Source of the DNA: Providencia alcalifaciens DSM 30120
GTDB lineage: Bacteria; Pseudomonadota; Gammaproteobacteria; Enterobacterales; Enterobacteriaceae
Direction: 5' to 3'
Assembly: GCF_000173415.1 (NCBI RefSeq)
Contig: NZ_ABXW01000046.1
Span: 62,001 to 126,000 of the forward strand
DNA: 64,000 nucleotides
The notes under the pieces are model-generated. The model made no database searches. It saw nothing but the letters and a program-made list of their open reading frames with translations, and was not told where the DNA came from. Shown in pieces: positions 45,044-55,094 of the stretch. Each line of letters starts with the position of its first letter. The stretch's first letter is position 1. Both the position numbers and the translations under genes were made by a program.

Positions 45044-45461
45044 ATGTTTGGTTTATTTAGAAAAAAGAAAAAATACTTTCGAAGAAGTACAGCAAATGGC
45101 TAGTGATCTTGGTTTTACAGTAACGAATGGTGGTAAAGTACTGGCTATTATGGGGCTTAAAAGCGATTATAGTAGCTCTGAAGTGCTGTCTAATATATTA
45201 GTAATACACGTTGCAAAGCAAATAATAGAGCTGCCTTTAGGTGAGCTTGTTACTGATAATACAATGAATATGCTTAATAACTTTGTTTCCTATATAAACG
45301 ATAGATACAAAGGTCATCATATAAAAAAGCATATATATGAAAATGACTTCAAAGCTATTATTACTATGATTTCTTTGGACGAAGATAGCTTTTCTCTTGC
45401 TGGAAAAATAGTAGAGCAGAATAAACCAATAAGCCATTCAGCCCTACTATGTACTTTGTGA
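45044..45461 (+). CDS. prophage cargo gene with out-of-frame start at an A tract
   Basis: The best start is ATG 45044, with GAGG five bases upstream, but in that frame translation ends after about 19 residues (MFGLFRKKKK then a stop). Losing one A in the A-rich stretch at about 45061-45072 would join this start to the long frame (NTFEEVQQMASDLGFTV onward) and give about 138 residues. The long frame can also start at TTG 45048 or ATG 45096, neither with a good ribosome site. It may be a pseudogene, a phase-variable gene or a sequencing error. Product function is unknown; it is convergent with the 1122-codon gene. Confidence 0.55.
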
Positions 45462-45464
45462 TCT

Positions 45465-48400
45465 TTATTTTAGCTGCTCTTCTACCTGATTAAGCAACGG
45501 TGATAAATAGAAAAGGTTCTGAAATGGTAACAGTTTTCTTACCGATCTGACTTCTCTATCATCAAACTCACCATTCATAACGCCTGCAGTAATATTTTGG
45601 ATATCCCCACCAAGGTCAAATGTAGGGCCTAACAGTGCACCGATACCGTTTCGACTCTGATAACGTGATGCTGGTGGGCCACCAAACATAGCGCTCATGC
45701 CGTACGAACCACCGCTGAGGTTTTCTAATAGGTTATTAGGCTCACCTAGCCAGCCCATCATTCCAGACCAGTCTAACCCCTCTTTCACAAGGTTAGCAGG
45801 TTCAGCATTAATTTCACGCCCTGCCATCATTGATTTTAATACATATACCAATGAGCCTAATGAAATTTGTAACAATGCACCATAATAGAATGAAGCATCA
45901 CCAGATTGAATGCCAGACACTAACGCCCTATTGTGGGTACCAAAGAAGAAAGTTTTAAACTGCATCACAATCTTTCCTAGTTCGCTACTCATCATTAATG
46001 GTGTGTCACCAATACCAGGAGTGATTACAGTAGTTCTTACATCTTTCAATACAGCTGCTTGGAAAGTCTCACGAACTACACGATCATCCCATAAGTGACT
46101 ATGGCCAGTTAACATACCGTCTAAATCTTCACCGTGTTTTGAGTATTGCTGAGCGATACGCTCTAACATATTCTTATCAACGCCAAGGTGAGCCAGCTTT
46201 TTGATTTCCTTGCTACTTAATGCATTCCCAGTCGAAACCTCTTGCGCAGCTCTGAGTATCTTTGATTGCGTAACAACGCCAGTCCACATCTTCATTGTGT
46301 CGGTATATTGATTCATCAATGTAAAGTTACCAAACTTTTGTGAGGACCATTCTAAGCCACGTTCAAGAAAAGTGCGTCGAGCATAAGGGTCATTAAGGTC
46401 AGCAATAACTTTAGAACGGCTAGACAATGCATATTCAAGGCCTACGCCCATTTCACGCAAATCAGCTTTGGCGATCTTCATTGCGCTAATGTCGGTTAAC
46501 ATTTTACCCAATGGCTTTAATGCGCTACGCAAACCATGCTGCATAATAGGTCTGGCTATATCTGGCAATGATGAAATTGTCATGCCGCCAAGTAAACGTA
46601 AAAAGTTAACGTGACGAGCAATGCGACCAGCTCTGACAAAGAAACTTGATGGATCTTTAGGTGCACCATAGGTACCTAATAACCTGTCACGCATGGCGCG
46701 AATATCGCGTAAATCAGCATCCCTTCTGGCTTCTAATTTTCCACGTTCTTTTGCGGTTTTAGCTTCGGAAATTAACGTGTTGTAATCATTAGTAATGGCT
46801 TTGATTTGTGCGTCCATATCCACTCGCCCAAACTGCGCCGTGAGCTCTATTTCTGGTGCTACTTGGCGAATATAGTTTTCCATTACGTAGTTAACATCTG
46901 ACTCTAAAAAGTCTTTAATACGTTCATCTGGAATATTTAACGTACGTGATTTAGTGAAACCTGCACGCTTAGTTAATCCATCAGGTATCAGCTCACTAGG
47001 TACAATTCCAGATGGTGCACCGATAATTTTATTGATGATATCATCTGCTGCTGCCTCAACCTCTTCACGCGCTAATGGCTCCATTCTGCGCAATGCTGCA
47101 TGGCGACGATTATCATAGCGAGTTAGTGAATTTGCTTTACGTGTTAATTGGCTATACTCGTTTCTAAACTGGCGTGGTTTGTCTAAAATTTCTAAAGAAC
47201 GCTGATAAGAAGCCAGTTTATTTTCAGCATCTTCAATGCGCATAAGTTTACGCTCTAATTGCTCAAGTTTTTTAGTTGGCTTTTTTGCTTTACGCATTTC
47301 AATTTCAGCTGAAACAGCTTCTTTTTCTGCAACTAATTTTCGGTTCTTTTCTATTTCATTCATTAAAAGCTGTTTTTTACCAGACCAGCGTTCAGCCTCT
47401 TTTATTTCAGCGTTCAACTTTTCTGCTTGTGGTACGGACGCTCTGGCCTGTTCTATTCCTGCATCGGCTTTAGCTAGACTAGATTCAGCTTTATAAACTG
47501 TGCGCTGATTCATTTCCTGTAACCAATCAGCAATAATATTTCTAAATTCAGCCCGATCATTCAGTATTTTGTCGAACTTATAAATGCGAGGAAAATAGCT
47601 TTCTGCTGTTGATACAGTTACCCCTTCACGCAAGATGCCAAGCTCAACCATGCGATCCTTGGTCTTTTCAACAATAGGACGCACCGCTCTTGCTGCTTCT
47701 GCGACTTCTGGTATTGCATGGCGATCATTATTGCGCATAGCATCACCAACTTGCTCACTAAACTCATATAAGCTTAATCGACTACCGTCACGCTCTTTGG
47801 CTTTTTTGCGATAGGTTTTATAAAAATCTTTGGTTGATTCAACTTGCTTATAAACAAGCGTTTCATAGCCTCTTACCTTGGTTTCTACAGCTGTAAACGA
47901 AGCAATACCTTCTTCATTTTTTGCAAAGGTAAAATTGTTCTCTGCAAGCTGCTGGTTAATTTGCCGTGCTGTTTTTGATGGTGACTGAGCTACTCGCCCA
48001 ACAGGACTAACATTCATTGTTCTGTTAATAAATGATGGTCCTTTCAATGTTTCCTGTTCTAACGTGGTCTCAGGGACTTCCATTGCACCTACACTAGTAT
48101 TATCAGGAATATTTTGTTGTATTGTCTGCTGTTCGCCTAACACATCATTTTTAAACTTACTGACTATCTGCCCTCTGTTTTTAACTAACTGAGCGGCAGA
48201 GCCAAGTAATCCACCTAACATAGCATCAAACGTTACGTTCAATGCGCTTTCTTCAAGCGTTCTAGTCTCTTGGGTAGCAGATAACGCCAATTCAGAAGCA
48301 ACACCACCAAGCGCGTTAGAAACCGCAAATTTACTGGCGGTAGCTAATACATCCCCGCCACGCGCAATAGTACCTGCAGGTACCATCATTGCTGCTACGT

Positions 48401-48833
48401 TTATAGGATCAATTACCCCCATCGCTATGCTTGAAATTAATCCAGCTCCACCAGCATCTTGCAGCAATTGCCTATCTTGAATTTGTCTATTAATACGCTG
48501 TTTTATTGCTGATGTTTCCTCTGGTGATTTAGAGTGAATAAAAGCATCTGCAAAATCTTCATAGCCAGATAATGTGCGTTCATCATCGAATGGATTATAA
48601 CCGTCTTGTTCTTCGAACTGATTAAAAGGCATGGTAGCGATTAAACTACCTACTGAGTTATCAATCCTAAATGCTGCATCACGTAGCCTAGAAACCTCAT
48701 TTTTATCACTGAAAGGGTTTGCAGCATCAAGAATTCCTACATCATTTGATTCACCATATTGAGGTTCAGGTTGTTTAATTGAACCAATATCAGCGCCCAT
48801 TACATCATTTGGATTCATTTCATAAATAGGCAT
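45465..48833 (-). CDS. large internal virion (ejection) protein
   Basis: This 1122-residue protein is the last structural gene before the cargo. It has a Gly/Ala-rich stretch around residues 125-205 (GGAGLISSIAMGVIDP, MMVPAGTIARGG), long helical and coiled-coil regions around 440-560, and a C-terminal region with basic and aromatic residues. Size and position match the large ejection proteins of T7-like podoviruses (gp16 class) and of BPP-1-type phages, which exit the capsid to build a trans-envelope channel. No enzyme motif is evident. Confidence 0.8.
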   Translation of the reverse strand: MPIYEMNPNDVMGADIGSIKQPEPQYGESNDVGILDAANPFSDKNEVSRLRDAAFRIDNSVGSLIATMPFNQFEEQDGYNPFDDERTLSGYEDFADAFIHSKSPEETSAIKQRINRQIQDRQLLQDAGGAGLISSIAMGVIDPINVAAMMVPAGTIARGGDVLATASKFAVSNALGGVASELALSATQETRTLEESALNVTFDAMLGGLLGSAAQLVKNRGQIVSKFKNDVLGEQQTIQQNIPDNTSVGAMEVPETTLEQETLKGPSFINRTMNVSPVGRVAQSPSKTARQINQQLAENNFTFAKNEEGIASFTAVETKVRGYETLVYKQVESTKDFYKTYRKKAKERDGSRLSLYEFSEQVGDAMRNNDRHAIPEVAEAARAVRPIVEKTKDRMVELGILREGVTVSTAESYFPRIYKFDKILNDRAEFRNIIADWLQEMNQRTVYKAESSLAKADAGIEQARASVPQAEKLNAEIKEAERWSGKKQLLMNEIEKNRKLVAEKEAVSAEIEMRKAKKPTKKLEQLERKLMRIEDAENKLASYQRSLEILDKPRQFRNEYSQLTRKANSLTRYDNRRHAALRRMEPLAREEVEAAADDIINKIIGAPSGIVPSELIPDGLTKRAGFTKSRTLNIPDERIKDFLESDVNYVMENYIRQVAPEIELTAQFGRVDMDAQIKAITNDYNTLISEAKTAKERGKLEARRDADLRDIRAMRDRLLGTYGAPKDPSSFFVRAGRIARHVNFLRLLGGMTISSLPDIARPIMQHGLRSALKPLGKMLTDISAMKIAKADLREMGVGLEYALSSRSKVIADLNDPYARRTFLERGLEWSSQKFGNFTLMNQYTDTMKMWTGVVTQSKILRAAQEVSTGNALSSKEIKKLAHLGVDKNMLERIAQQYSKHGEDLDGMLTGHSHLWDDRVVRETFQAAVLKDVRTTVITPGIGDTPLMMSSELGKIVMQFKTFFFGTHNRALVSGIQSGDASFYYGALLQISLGSLVYVLKSMMAGREINAEPANLVKEGLDWSGMMGWLGEPNNLLENLSGGSYGMSAMFGGPPASRYQSRNGIGALLGPTFDLGGDIQNITAGVMNGEFDDREVRSVRKLLPFQNLFYLSPLLNQVEEQLK

Positions 48834-48835
48834 GG

Positions 48836-51577
48836 CTATTCTCTCCCGAACATGGTGTTAAGTGTATTGCTGAAGCCATAATCAATCGGATCAGGCTTTG
48901 CGTTACCTTCTAATATCTCACGCTCTTTCTTAGCCTCTTGATATGTTTTCTGGCGTTTATCCATAACCTCACGGTACATTGGTGATGATGATTGATCAGG
49001 TTTAAAGCGTGATGGCATACCGCTATCACCAAGGAAAGGTGTAAACATAGGGATACCGTCACTACCAGTTTGTTTTAGCATGATTGCATAACTGTAATCA
49101 CGAGCTGTCACCGCATCAGGAACTAAAACAAATTCAGCATCGCTAGGCATACCACCAAACACTTTAGATTTAAGCTGTTTTTGCTCTTCTTGCCATTGAC
49201 CAATGATCCAGTTACCAGCACCGCTTTCATTAGTGCCATAAACAGCTTCAGGAGCATAACGCATAACTTCATCTTTACCGTTTATTGATGTAACGCCCCA
49301 TGTTTTCTTAACTTGTGCATCCGTCATTTTTTTAGCTAAATCAGGATCGCCGCCAGTACTAGCAAAGTTCGCATCATAAAGCGTTTGATAGTCTCGCATA
49401 TATTCACGGTTGTTAATGCCAGGCTTTGTAACATTAGGCGAAGAGAAACCACCTAAGGCAAAGAAACTATTAATATTACCTTGAGCTGCTTTGTCTCTTT
49501 CTTTGCTATATTTCTTATCACGCATCTGTTCGGCGATAATCGCCTTGGTTCTATCGTTCTGCTCATAGGTTAGGTTGTATGCAATATCTATTGCCTTTTC
49601 ACTATCCATACCTGATCGAGTTAAGTCATAGATTTTTCCATAGTAAGCCATGGCGTCAGTAGATAGACCATTAATCGCAGACGGATTATTATCAAAGATT
49701 TGCCCGTACATTTTAGACATTGGAATGACTAATTCAGGGTTTCTAGATGTTGAGCCAGTCGCCAGTTTTGATTTAATTTGCGAGGGAATAATTCCAGTAC
49801 GACTAGATATTTCAGCTACTGCATTTAAACTATTCTCATCACGAATATTGAATGATGATTCGATATTGTTTGCAAAGTAGTGGTCTGCTGCATCCTGATT
49901 GCTTTTATCGTTAGGATCTAGCGGGAAGTTATTCTGTATAGATAACTGCAGGCGATTTGCTGAAAATGCCTTGTTTTGCGCCTTGATGTTGCTATCAACA
50001 AACTTACCAAACTTTTCCCAGCGCTGCATTTTACTTGCATAATTGCTTTCAGATGGGTCCGGCATGATGCTGTTTAATAATGAGCGCTGAGCCTGTGGCG
50101 TCATATCTTTAGCAGCTGATATCAATCCAGCATAGCGCTTCGCTTCTCGCATATCAGCTATCATTGCAGTGCCTTTGTCATAACCAAAAGCAGAAATAAT
50201 AGTTTTTTCAGATGGCGCATTAGGTGCATCAAGACCGTTTTCCCATGCGGCGTAGGAATCAGAAATAGTAGTTCCAAGTTCAATTTGTAATTGCTGCTGA
50301 CGTTGCTTATCCATTTGTTCAGCTTGCTTCAAGTATTTGGCTTGGTCTGACTCGTCTAGCGCATCGAAAGCTACTGAGCCAGTTAATCGCTTTGGCTGGC
50401 GTTCAGATTTAGGTAAACTGGATAAACCCAATGCGCTTTGCATTCCATTCGAAATTTGCGCTTGTGTATAGTTAATTTTATGACCCTTATTCTCTTGCGT
50501 AATAATTGCCATCGTCATTTTTGTCAGGGTGTTTAAATCAGTTAAATCAAGAGGTACATCCCTATCAACGCCGATATATTCCGAAACAAACTTAATATAT
50601 GCCTCAGTATCATTTTTATCTATTTTACCCGGTGGAGCCCATCGCGTTATAATTTGCTCAGGCGTTACATATCCTTGCCTTGCATAAGATAATAAGTTTT
50701 TACCCAGCGCTCTGAGTCCATGCTCTGGCGTTTCAAATTGTACAAATCTACCATCATGTCCAAGCTGTCCAACCCAATTATTTTCTTTGGAAAACTCAAT
50801 ATTGCCAGGGTTATTATTTCTTAACCCTCTTGCTTTTCCCGTGACAGTTGATGGTGTTGATTTGTCATCAGAATAACGTGAAATACCACCGTTATCTGAC
50901 GGCTCTCCGTTCTGCTGCATAAACTGCATATAATCAGATCCTATCTGATTTTCAATAGCTCTCTTGGCTGTGGCTGTTTTAAATTCTTGTTTCTTAGCTA
51001 GAATCTGCTCATCGCTCCAGCCGTGCGAAAACCCAAACTCTTCTATTTGTTGGAATACTTGTTTGTTTGCTGATAGGTAAGCATTGTTATCTCCATACAA
51101 ACTAGCGGCCGACTCCGCATTCACAGATAACGTTGCTTGGAATTGGTCTTGTTCGTAAGCTTTAATTTGCCCCATTTCATGCTTATTAGCCTGCGAGCTA
51201 AACTGCAATCGCATTTCTTTTGCTTGCTGTGCGAACATGCTTTTAATCGCATCATCCTGCAGTGTTCCGGCTATTTCACCAGCAGCATTATCAAATGCTT
51301 GCTCAAACTCATAACCTTTACCAATAGCATTCTTACCCTGCATAGCAAGTAAATCGTTCATTAGTTCATTTGCTTTTTGTCTAAGCTGCAATGACGCATC
51401 TTGTGCCAATGCCACATCAGCCCGTTGCTTCGCTTCAGCGAATAAGCCTGTATATTGCTCGGCAACTTGACCTAAACCAGCACCAAACTGATTAGGGTTA
51501 GACTGAACACTAAAACCATTATTTGGCAGAGGCGATGAACTAACCTGTTGTTCTTTATACGTTGGTACAATTGGCAT
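48836..51577 (-). CDS. internal virion protein with transglycosylase-like region
   Basis: This 913-residue virion protein begins MPIVPTYKEQQVSSSPLP, a start typical of internal podovirus proteins. Around residues 245-385 is a region with GLRNNNPGNIEF, FETPEHGLRALGKNLLSY and AIITQENKG, which resembles lysozyme-like or muramidase domains found in virions (the NNPGNI family). It may open the cell wall during DNA entry. The ATG at 51577 is preceded by nine G that serve as ribosome site; the open frame continues into the upstream gene. It is 2 bp from the 1122-residue gene. Confidence 0.82.
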   Translation of the reverse strand: MPIVPTYKEQQVSSSPLPNNGFSVQSNPNQFGAGLGQVAEQYTGLFAEAKQRADVALAQDASLQLRQKANELMNDLLAMQGKNAIGKGYEFEQAFDNAAGEIAGTLQDDAIKSMFAQQAKEMRLQFSSQANKHEMGQIKAYEQDQFQATLSVNAESAASLYGDNNAYLSANKQVFQQIEEFGFSHGWSDEQILAKKQEFKTATAKRAIENQIGSDYMQFMQQNGEPSDNGGISRYSDDKSTPSTVTGKARGLRNNNPGNIEFSKENNWVGQLGHDGRFVQFETPEHGLRALGKNLLSYARQGYVTPEQIITRWAPPGKIDKNDTEAYIKFVSEYIGVDRDVPLDLTDLNTLTKMTMAIITQENKGHKINYTQAQISNGMQSALGLSSLPKSERQPKRLTGSVAFDALDESDQAKYLKQAEQMDKQRQQQLQIELGTTISDSYAAWENGLDAPNAPSEKTIISAFGYDKGTAMIADMREAKRYAGLISAAKDMTPQAQRSLLNSIMPDPSESNYASKMQRWEKFGKFVDSNIKAQNKAFSANRLQLSIQNNFPLDPNDKSNQDAADHYFANNIESSFNIRDENSLNAVAEISSRTGIIPSQIKSKLATGSTSRNPELVIPMSKMYGQIFDNNPSAINGLSTDAMAYYGKIYDLTRSGMDSEKAIDIAYNLTYEQNDRTKAIIAEQMRDKKYSKERDKAAQGNINSFFALGGFSSPNVTKPGINNREYMRDYQTLYDANFASTGGDPDLAKKMTDAQVKKTWGVTSINGKDEVMRYAPEAVYGTNESGAGNWIIGQWQEEQKQLKSKVFGGMPSDAEFVLVPDAVTARDYSYAIMLKQTGSDGIPMFTPFLGDSGMPSRFKPDQSSSPMYREVMDKRQKTYQEAKKEREILEGNAKPDPIDYGFSNTLNTMFGRE

Positions 51578-51581
51578 GCGT

Positions 51582-51590
51582 CCCCCCCCC
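51582..51590 (-). promoter_or_regulatory. nine-G ribosome binding tract
   Basis: On the minus strand nine consecutive G lie 4 bp before the start codon of the 913-residue gene and directly after the stop of the 191-residue gene. It is the only Shine-Dalgarno-like sequence available and could change length by slippage. Confidence 0.65.
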
Positions 51591-52166
51591 TTAGAATACA
51601 AAACGGTTGGTACCGCTTTTCTTTGCAATATCGAATAGGTTGTTACTTGAACTACCGCTAGCTGCTGCACTAGATGTACCAGAGAACGGATCCCACGTAC
51701 CACCAGCCAATTGATATGCACCGTAGGCTTTGATTGGTGCAGTTAATAATGTTGTAGCAGCGCCAAAATTACCCTCACGGCGTGCCATTTTACCCTGAAG
51801 TCTGTCATTAGCTGCTTGCATACGTAGGCCGTACGCTTCGCGACTCGCATTATTAACCAGCGTTAAAGCGTCAAGCTCACCCATCGCCGCTGTATCGCCG
51901 AACATATCAAGTGCACCTGCAGAACTTAAATCAAGGCCATTAGCAGACATTGCCGCAGCCTGTGACCCGGCAAGTTGCCGCGTACGTGAACGCTGTTTCT
52001 CTGCTTCCGCATTACCACGATTGATTGAATCATTAGCCGCTTGTTCGTTCTGGCGCGCATTTTGATTGGCTACATCAGCATTAAACTTACCTGATTGATA
52101 TTGGCTATATGCTTGCACGCCTGATGAAGCAAGCATTGCAACACCGGCATAAATAGGATCACACAT
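51591..52166 (-). CDS. internal virion protein, T7 gp14-like
   Basis: This 191-residue protein has a hydrophobic N-terminus (MCDPIYAGVAMLASSGVQA) followed by Gln/Asn/Ala-rich helices (NQNARQNEQAANDSINRG, QLAGSQAAAMSANGLDLSS) and a Ser/Ala tail, which is the composition of T7 gp14-type ejection proteins. Its order after a gp13-like protein and before two large internal proteins matches T7. It overlaps the upstream gene by one base. Confidence 0.78.
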   Translation of the reverse strand: MCDPIYAGVAMLASSGVQAYSQYQSGKFNADVANQNARQNEQAANDSINRGNAEAEKQRSRTRQLAGSQAAAMSANGLDLSSAGALDMFGDTAAMGELDALTLVNNASREAYGLRMQAANDRLQGKMARREGNFGAATTLLTAPIKAYGAYQLAGGTWDPFSGTSSAAASGSSSNNLFDIAKKSGTNRFVF

Positions 52167-52636
52167 TATTTAGCCCTCATCGTGAATTTGTGGAATGGAT
52201 AATTAAGCGCACCAATTGGCTTTGCATCTTCTAACTTAAACCCTAACCAATGCAGCCAACTCTTAGCAACGTAATTGCGTTCATCAACGTAATTAAGTAG
52301 TTCTGGATAGATATGCAGCATTAAACCGACGAATGGCTTACAACGGCGTAGAAAAGCTTTCTGATGCTTTTCTAAAATATCCGAGCCAACCAACCAGGGG
52401 ATCCCAACTCCACCGATAATGGACGCAGGAGACACACCAAAGATAGCCGCTACCTCACCATTGAAAATAGCAGCCCATGATTTTGTAGATAGCTTGATGC
52501 CTGAGGCTAAAACATCCTCAGGCGTTGATAGGTTCATTGCATAGAATTCATCGATATCAGCCTGTCTAACACGCGGCACCAATGCTTTAGCGTGCTCTAA
52601 TGTCGCAGGTACGATTTGAACAATACTCTTTGCCAT
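52166..52636 (-). CDS. internal virion protein A-like (T7 gp13, GNAT-fold)
   Basis: This 156-residue protein resembles the T7 gp13 family, which has a degenerate acetyltransferase fold (MAKSIVQIVPATLEHAKALV..., SWAAIFNGEVAAIFGVSP, a GVGIPWLVGSD segment, then YVAKSWLHWLGFKL). T7 gp13 acts in morphogenesis of the internal core rather than as an enzyme. ATG 52636 lies directly behind the upstream stop with GGAGGC as ribosome site. It sits between the tail tube protein and the gp14-like gene, the T7 order. Confidence 0.8.
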   Translation of the reverse strand: MAKSIVQIVPATLEHAKALVPRVRQADIDEFYAMNLSTPEDVLASGIKLSTKSWAAIFNGEVAAIFGVSPASIIGGVGIPWLVGSDILEKHQKAFLRRCKPFVGLMLHIYPELLNYVDERNYVAKSWLHWLGFKLEDAKPIGALNYPFHKFTMRAK

Positions 52637-52637
52637 A

Positions 52638-55094
52638 TTAGAAGCCTCCCACATCTAAACGAGGTATAACCGCTAAGATAGATAGAGGTAACGGATCAGA
52701 CTGTCTGACATACACACGGCCGTTTTTGCTCCATTGAGCATCAAGGTTAATTTCTACTACGCCAGTAGCGTCATCAACCGGGTTATCATAGAACTCGAAT
52801 TCACGCTGTGGATATTCATATAGTCGGTCTTTTTCGGTGCCAGCAAATATCCCTCGGCTTGAATTGACAATAAGGCTAGCTGTCTTAACCAGTTTCTTTT
52901 TGTCTAGTAGCGTTTCTTGCCCATTAATATGAATATCTAAAGTTTCCATATCACTCACGTACGGTAAGCCAATGTGAACAACTACCGCAGGCTCTTCGAG
53001 TGATACAGCACCGCCAGATACTTTTTGCTGAGGTAACACGTTTGCATCGGCTAGAATGCTAGTGGTTTTACCTTCGATATGCTGTAGCCCTTCAAAACGG
53101 AAACGCGCAAAGCCCCATTCGCTCAATGGCTTTTCCTGTAGTAATTCAGGAACATCACGATTAGGTGTTACTCGCACCGCGTGAGTGTTAATAAACTCAG
53201 TAATTTCACAGCGTAGCGTTTTATTTTCATCATCTTCAAAGTAAGGCAAGTGAATAGTGTTACCGATATCGCTATCTTTAAAAATGGCATTGCTGGCGGT
53301 TAAGGCAATATCACCTTCGTACGTCCAATTATCGACTGTAGTTAGGTGTACAGTGCTTGATTCATCTTTGTTTCTTCCATCATAGCTAAGGCCTGAATCA
53401 ACAAAGAAAGCATCCTCTGTATTAGTGAATAGACGGCTACTTAAACGCTCTATGTAACGCACGGTGCCGTCACCAACTTTACGGCATACAATGAAGTAAA
53501 CCGCATCTTCATTGCCCTCGCTGATACTGCAGGTTGATTCAAATTGCCCGTCGGTATCTTGTGGCGCCCAAGCAAATACTTGCTGCTCTCTGAGATACGT
53601 CAATGAAAGTAATTTACCGTCGTCACGAATACACCAGGCGATTGAGTAAGGAACGATAGTGAATGCCCAATCAATAATCTGGTGGCGCTGAAACAGGTGA
53701 TTAGCCATGATGGTAAGGTCAGTGCCTTGGTACCCATCAACGTCGAATGAATACGCAAGGTCACGCACTGCGCTACCTTTTTCTTGGATGTACAAGGCAA
53801 TATTGGCAACGGCAATAGGCGGAACATCACTACAACCATTGGCGCCTTGAGAGGAAAAAGAGAAACTACTAGGCGTTAATACTTTGTTCTGATCCCCAGT
53901 GATTTGATACTCACCACCAGAGGTTAAAGCCACCAGCGAACCAACATCTATTAAGTGACGAATTTCATTAACTTGGCGCCCTGCATAGGTATAGATAATG
54001 CGGTCATCATCTTGAATAGGGTTATTCTTGCCAAAGTCTTTATAGTCCCCACTACGACTAGCCCAAATGGTTTGTGGATAAGCACGAGAGCCAGCAAAAA
54101 ATAAGCGCTGCTGATAATACATAACGGTGCTTGGGTAGCCGTCTACGTCATTCCAAACCGAACGCGCCCATTTGTATGTGGCATTGCTTTCACCAACTGC
54201 GTTTGATGGTATATAGGAAATAACTTTACCTGTTGCTGTTAAACCATCCGTACTCACTGAATTGATTTTAACAATACCAAATCCACTATGAAGGTATTCC
54301 CACTGGATCCCTGTATCACCGCCCCATCCATCCCAGCTCATACCTTCTGTATGTGACGGCCTCAATGTTCCGCTTTTACCTGATGTGTTTGCTCTGTAGT
54401 AATTAGAACCGGCACGGCGCTGATCATTCTTAATGGTTGTTTTATCCGTTTCCCACACAGGAACAGCATCAACCGCCTGCTGCTCTATATAGATTTGCTT
54501 ACCGACCAACTCGGCGCCAAAAATATTATGAGTTGCAGTTAGTGTCACCTCGCCAGTGCTAGCGCTAACGTAAACCTTTCGCTCTTTATCAACATTGATA
54601 TCTTCGAATGGACCATTACGCGTTTCAACGGGTACCAGCTTCCAATCGTCATGATCATAGCGCTGTAGTTCCATTGGTGGATAATCAGCATGTACGATGG
54701 TCATTACGTCTGCTGACTGCGTGAATTTTAAATTGAATAGGTCGGCTTCTTTGTATGGCGTTGTTAGTTCGAATATTTCACCTTTATGCTCACCATCTGC
54801 ATAAAGTACCTGTCCACCGTCTTTAATGACGCGCATGTACTTATCACCCATTTCAAGGGCGTACGTTTGCACTGTGCTGAATTGGAAAGGGATCAGGCGG
54901 CATTTCTTGTTAGGGTATTTTGCCGCTGCAATAAACTTGGTACCCGGTCTATTTTCAATGCCGCCATATTGCCGCACGAGAAAGTTTTCACACTTACGCA
55001 AAGCGGTTGAGTACTTCGCTAAGTCGATGCGACCATAAAGGCTAGGTGCGATTTCGCCACCAGAAAAACTAGGTTGAATAATGCTATAGGCCAT
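52638..55094 (-). CDS. large tail/stabilisation protein, tubular tail B-like
   Basis: This 818-residue protein starts with AYSIIQPSFSGGEIAPSLYGRIDLAKY, a signature of tail or stabilisation proteins in epsilon15-like and BPP-1-like podoviruses, the functional match of T7 gp12. It is beta-rich with ENRPGTKFIAAAKYPNKK early and repeated strand motifs after. It should form the tail hub or nozzle. The start overlaps the upstream gp11-like gene by one base (stop/start overlap). Confidence 0.85.
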   Translation of the reverse strand: MAYSIIQPSFSGGEIAPSLYGRIDLAKYSTALRKCENFLVRQYGGIENRPGTKFIAAAKYPNKKCRLIPFQFSTVQTYALEMGDKYMRVIKDGGQVLYADGEHKGEIFELTTPYKEADLFNLKFTQSADVMTIVHADYPPMELQRYDHDDWKLVPVETRNGPFEDINVDKERKVYVSASTGEVTLTATHNIFGAELVGKQIYIEQQAVDAVPVWETDKTTIKNDQRRAGSNYYRANTSGKSGTLRPSHTEGMSWDGWGGDTGIQWEYLHSGFGIVKINSVSTDGLTATGKVISYIPSNAVGESNATYKWARSVWNDVDGYPSTVMYYQQRLFFAGSRAYPQTIWASRSGDYKDFGKNNPIQDDDRIIYTYAGRQVNEIRHLIDVGSLVALTSGGEYQITGDQNKVLTPSSFSFSSQGANGCSDVPPIAVANIALYIQEKGSAVRDLAYSFDVDGYQGTDLTIMANHLFQRHQIIDWAFTIVPYSIAWCIRDDGKLLSLTYLREQQVFAWAPQDTDGQFESTCSISEGNEDAVYFIVCRKVGDGTVRYIERLSSRLFTNTEDAFFVDSGLSYDGRNKDESSTVHLTTVDNWTYEGDIALTASNAIFKDSDIGNTIHLPYFEDDENKTLRCEITEFINTHAVRVTPNRDVPELLQEKPLSEWGFARFRFEGLQHIEGKTTSILADANVLPQQKVSGGAVSLEEPAVVVHIGLPYVSDMETLDIHINGQETLLDKKKLVKTASLIVNSSRGIFAGTEKDRLYEYPQREFEFYDNPVDDATGVVEINLDAQWSKNGRVYVRQSDPLPLSILAVIPRLDVGGF

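Noticed and set aside
45060-45070. Programmed -1 frameshift at A AAA AAG in the cargo gene
   Set aside because: The heptamer is in the right phase, but the -1 frame runs into a stop after about 20 codons; the long frame is reached only by losing one base.
42151-48833. Diversity-generating retroelement as in BPP-1
   Set aside because: No reverse transcriptase, no accessory gene and no template or variable repeat pair can be seen near the spike gene.
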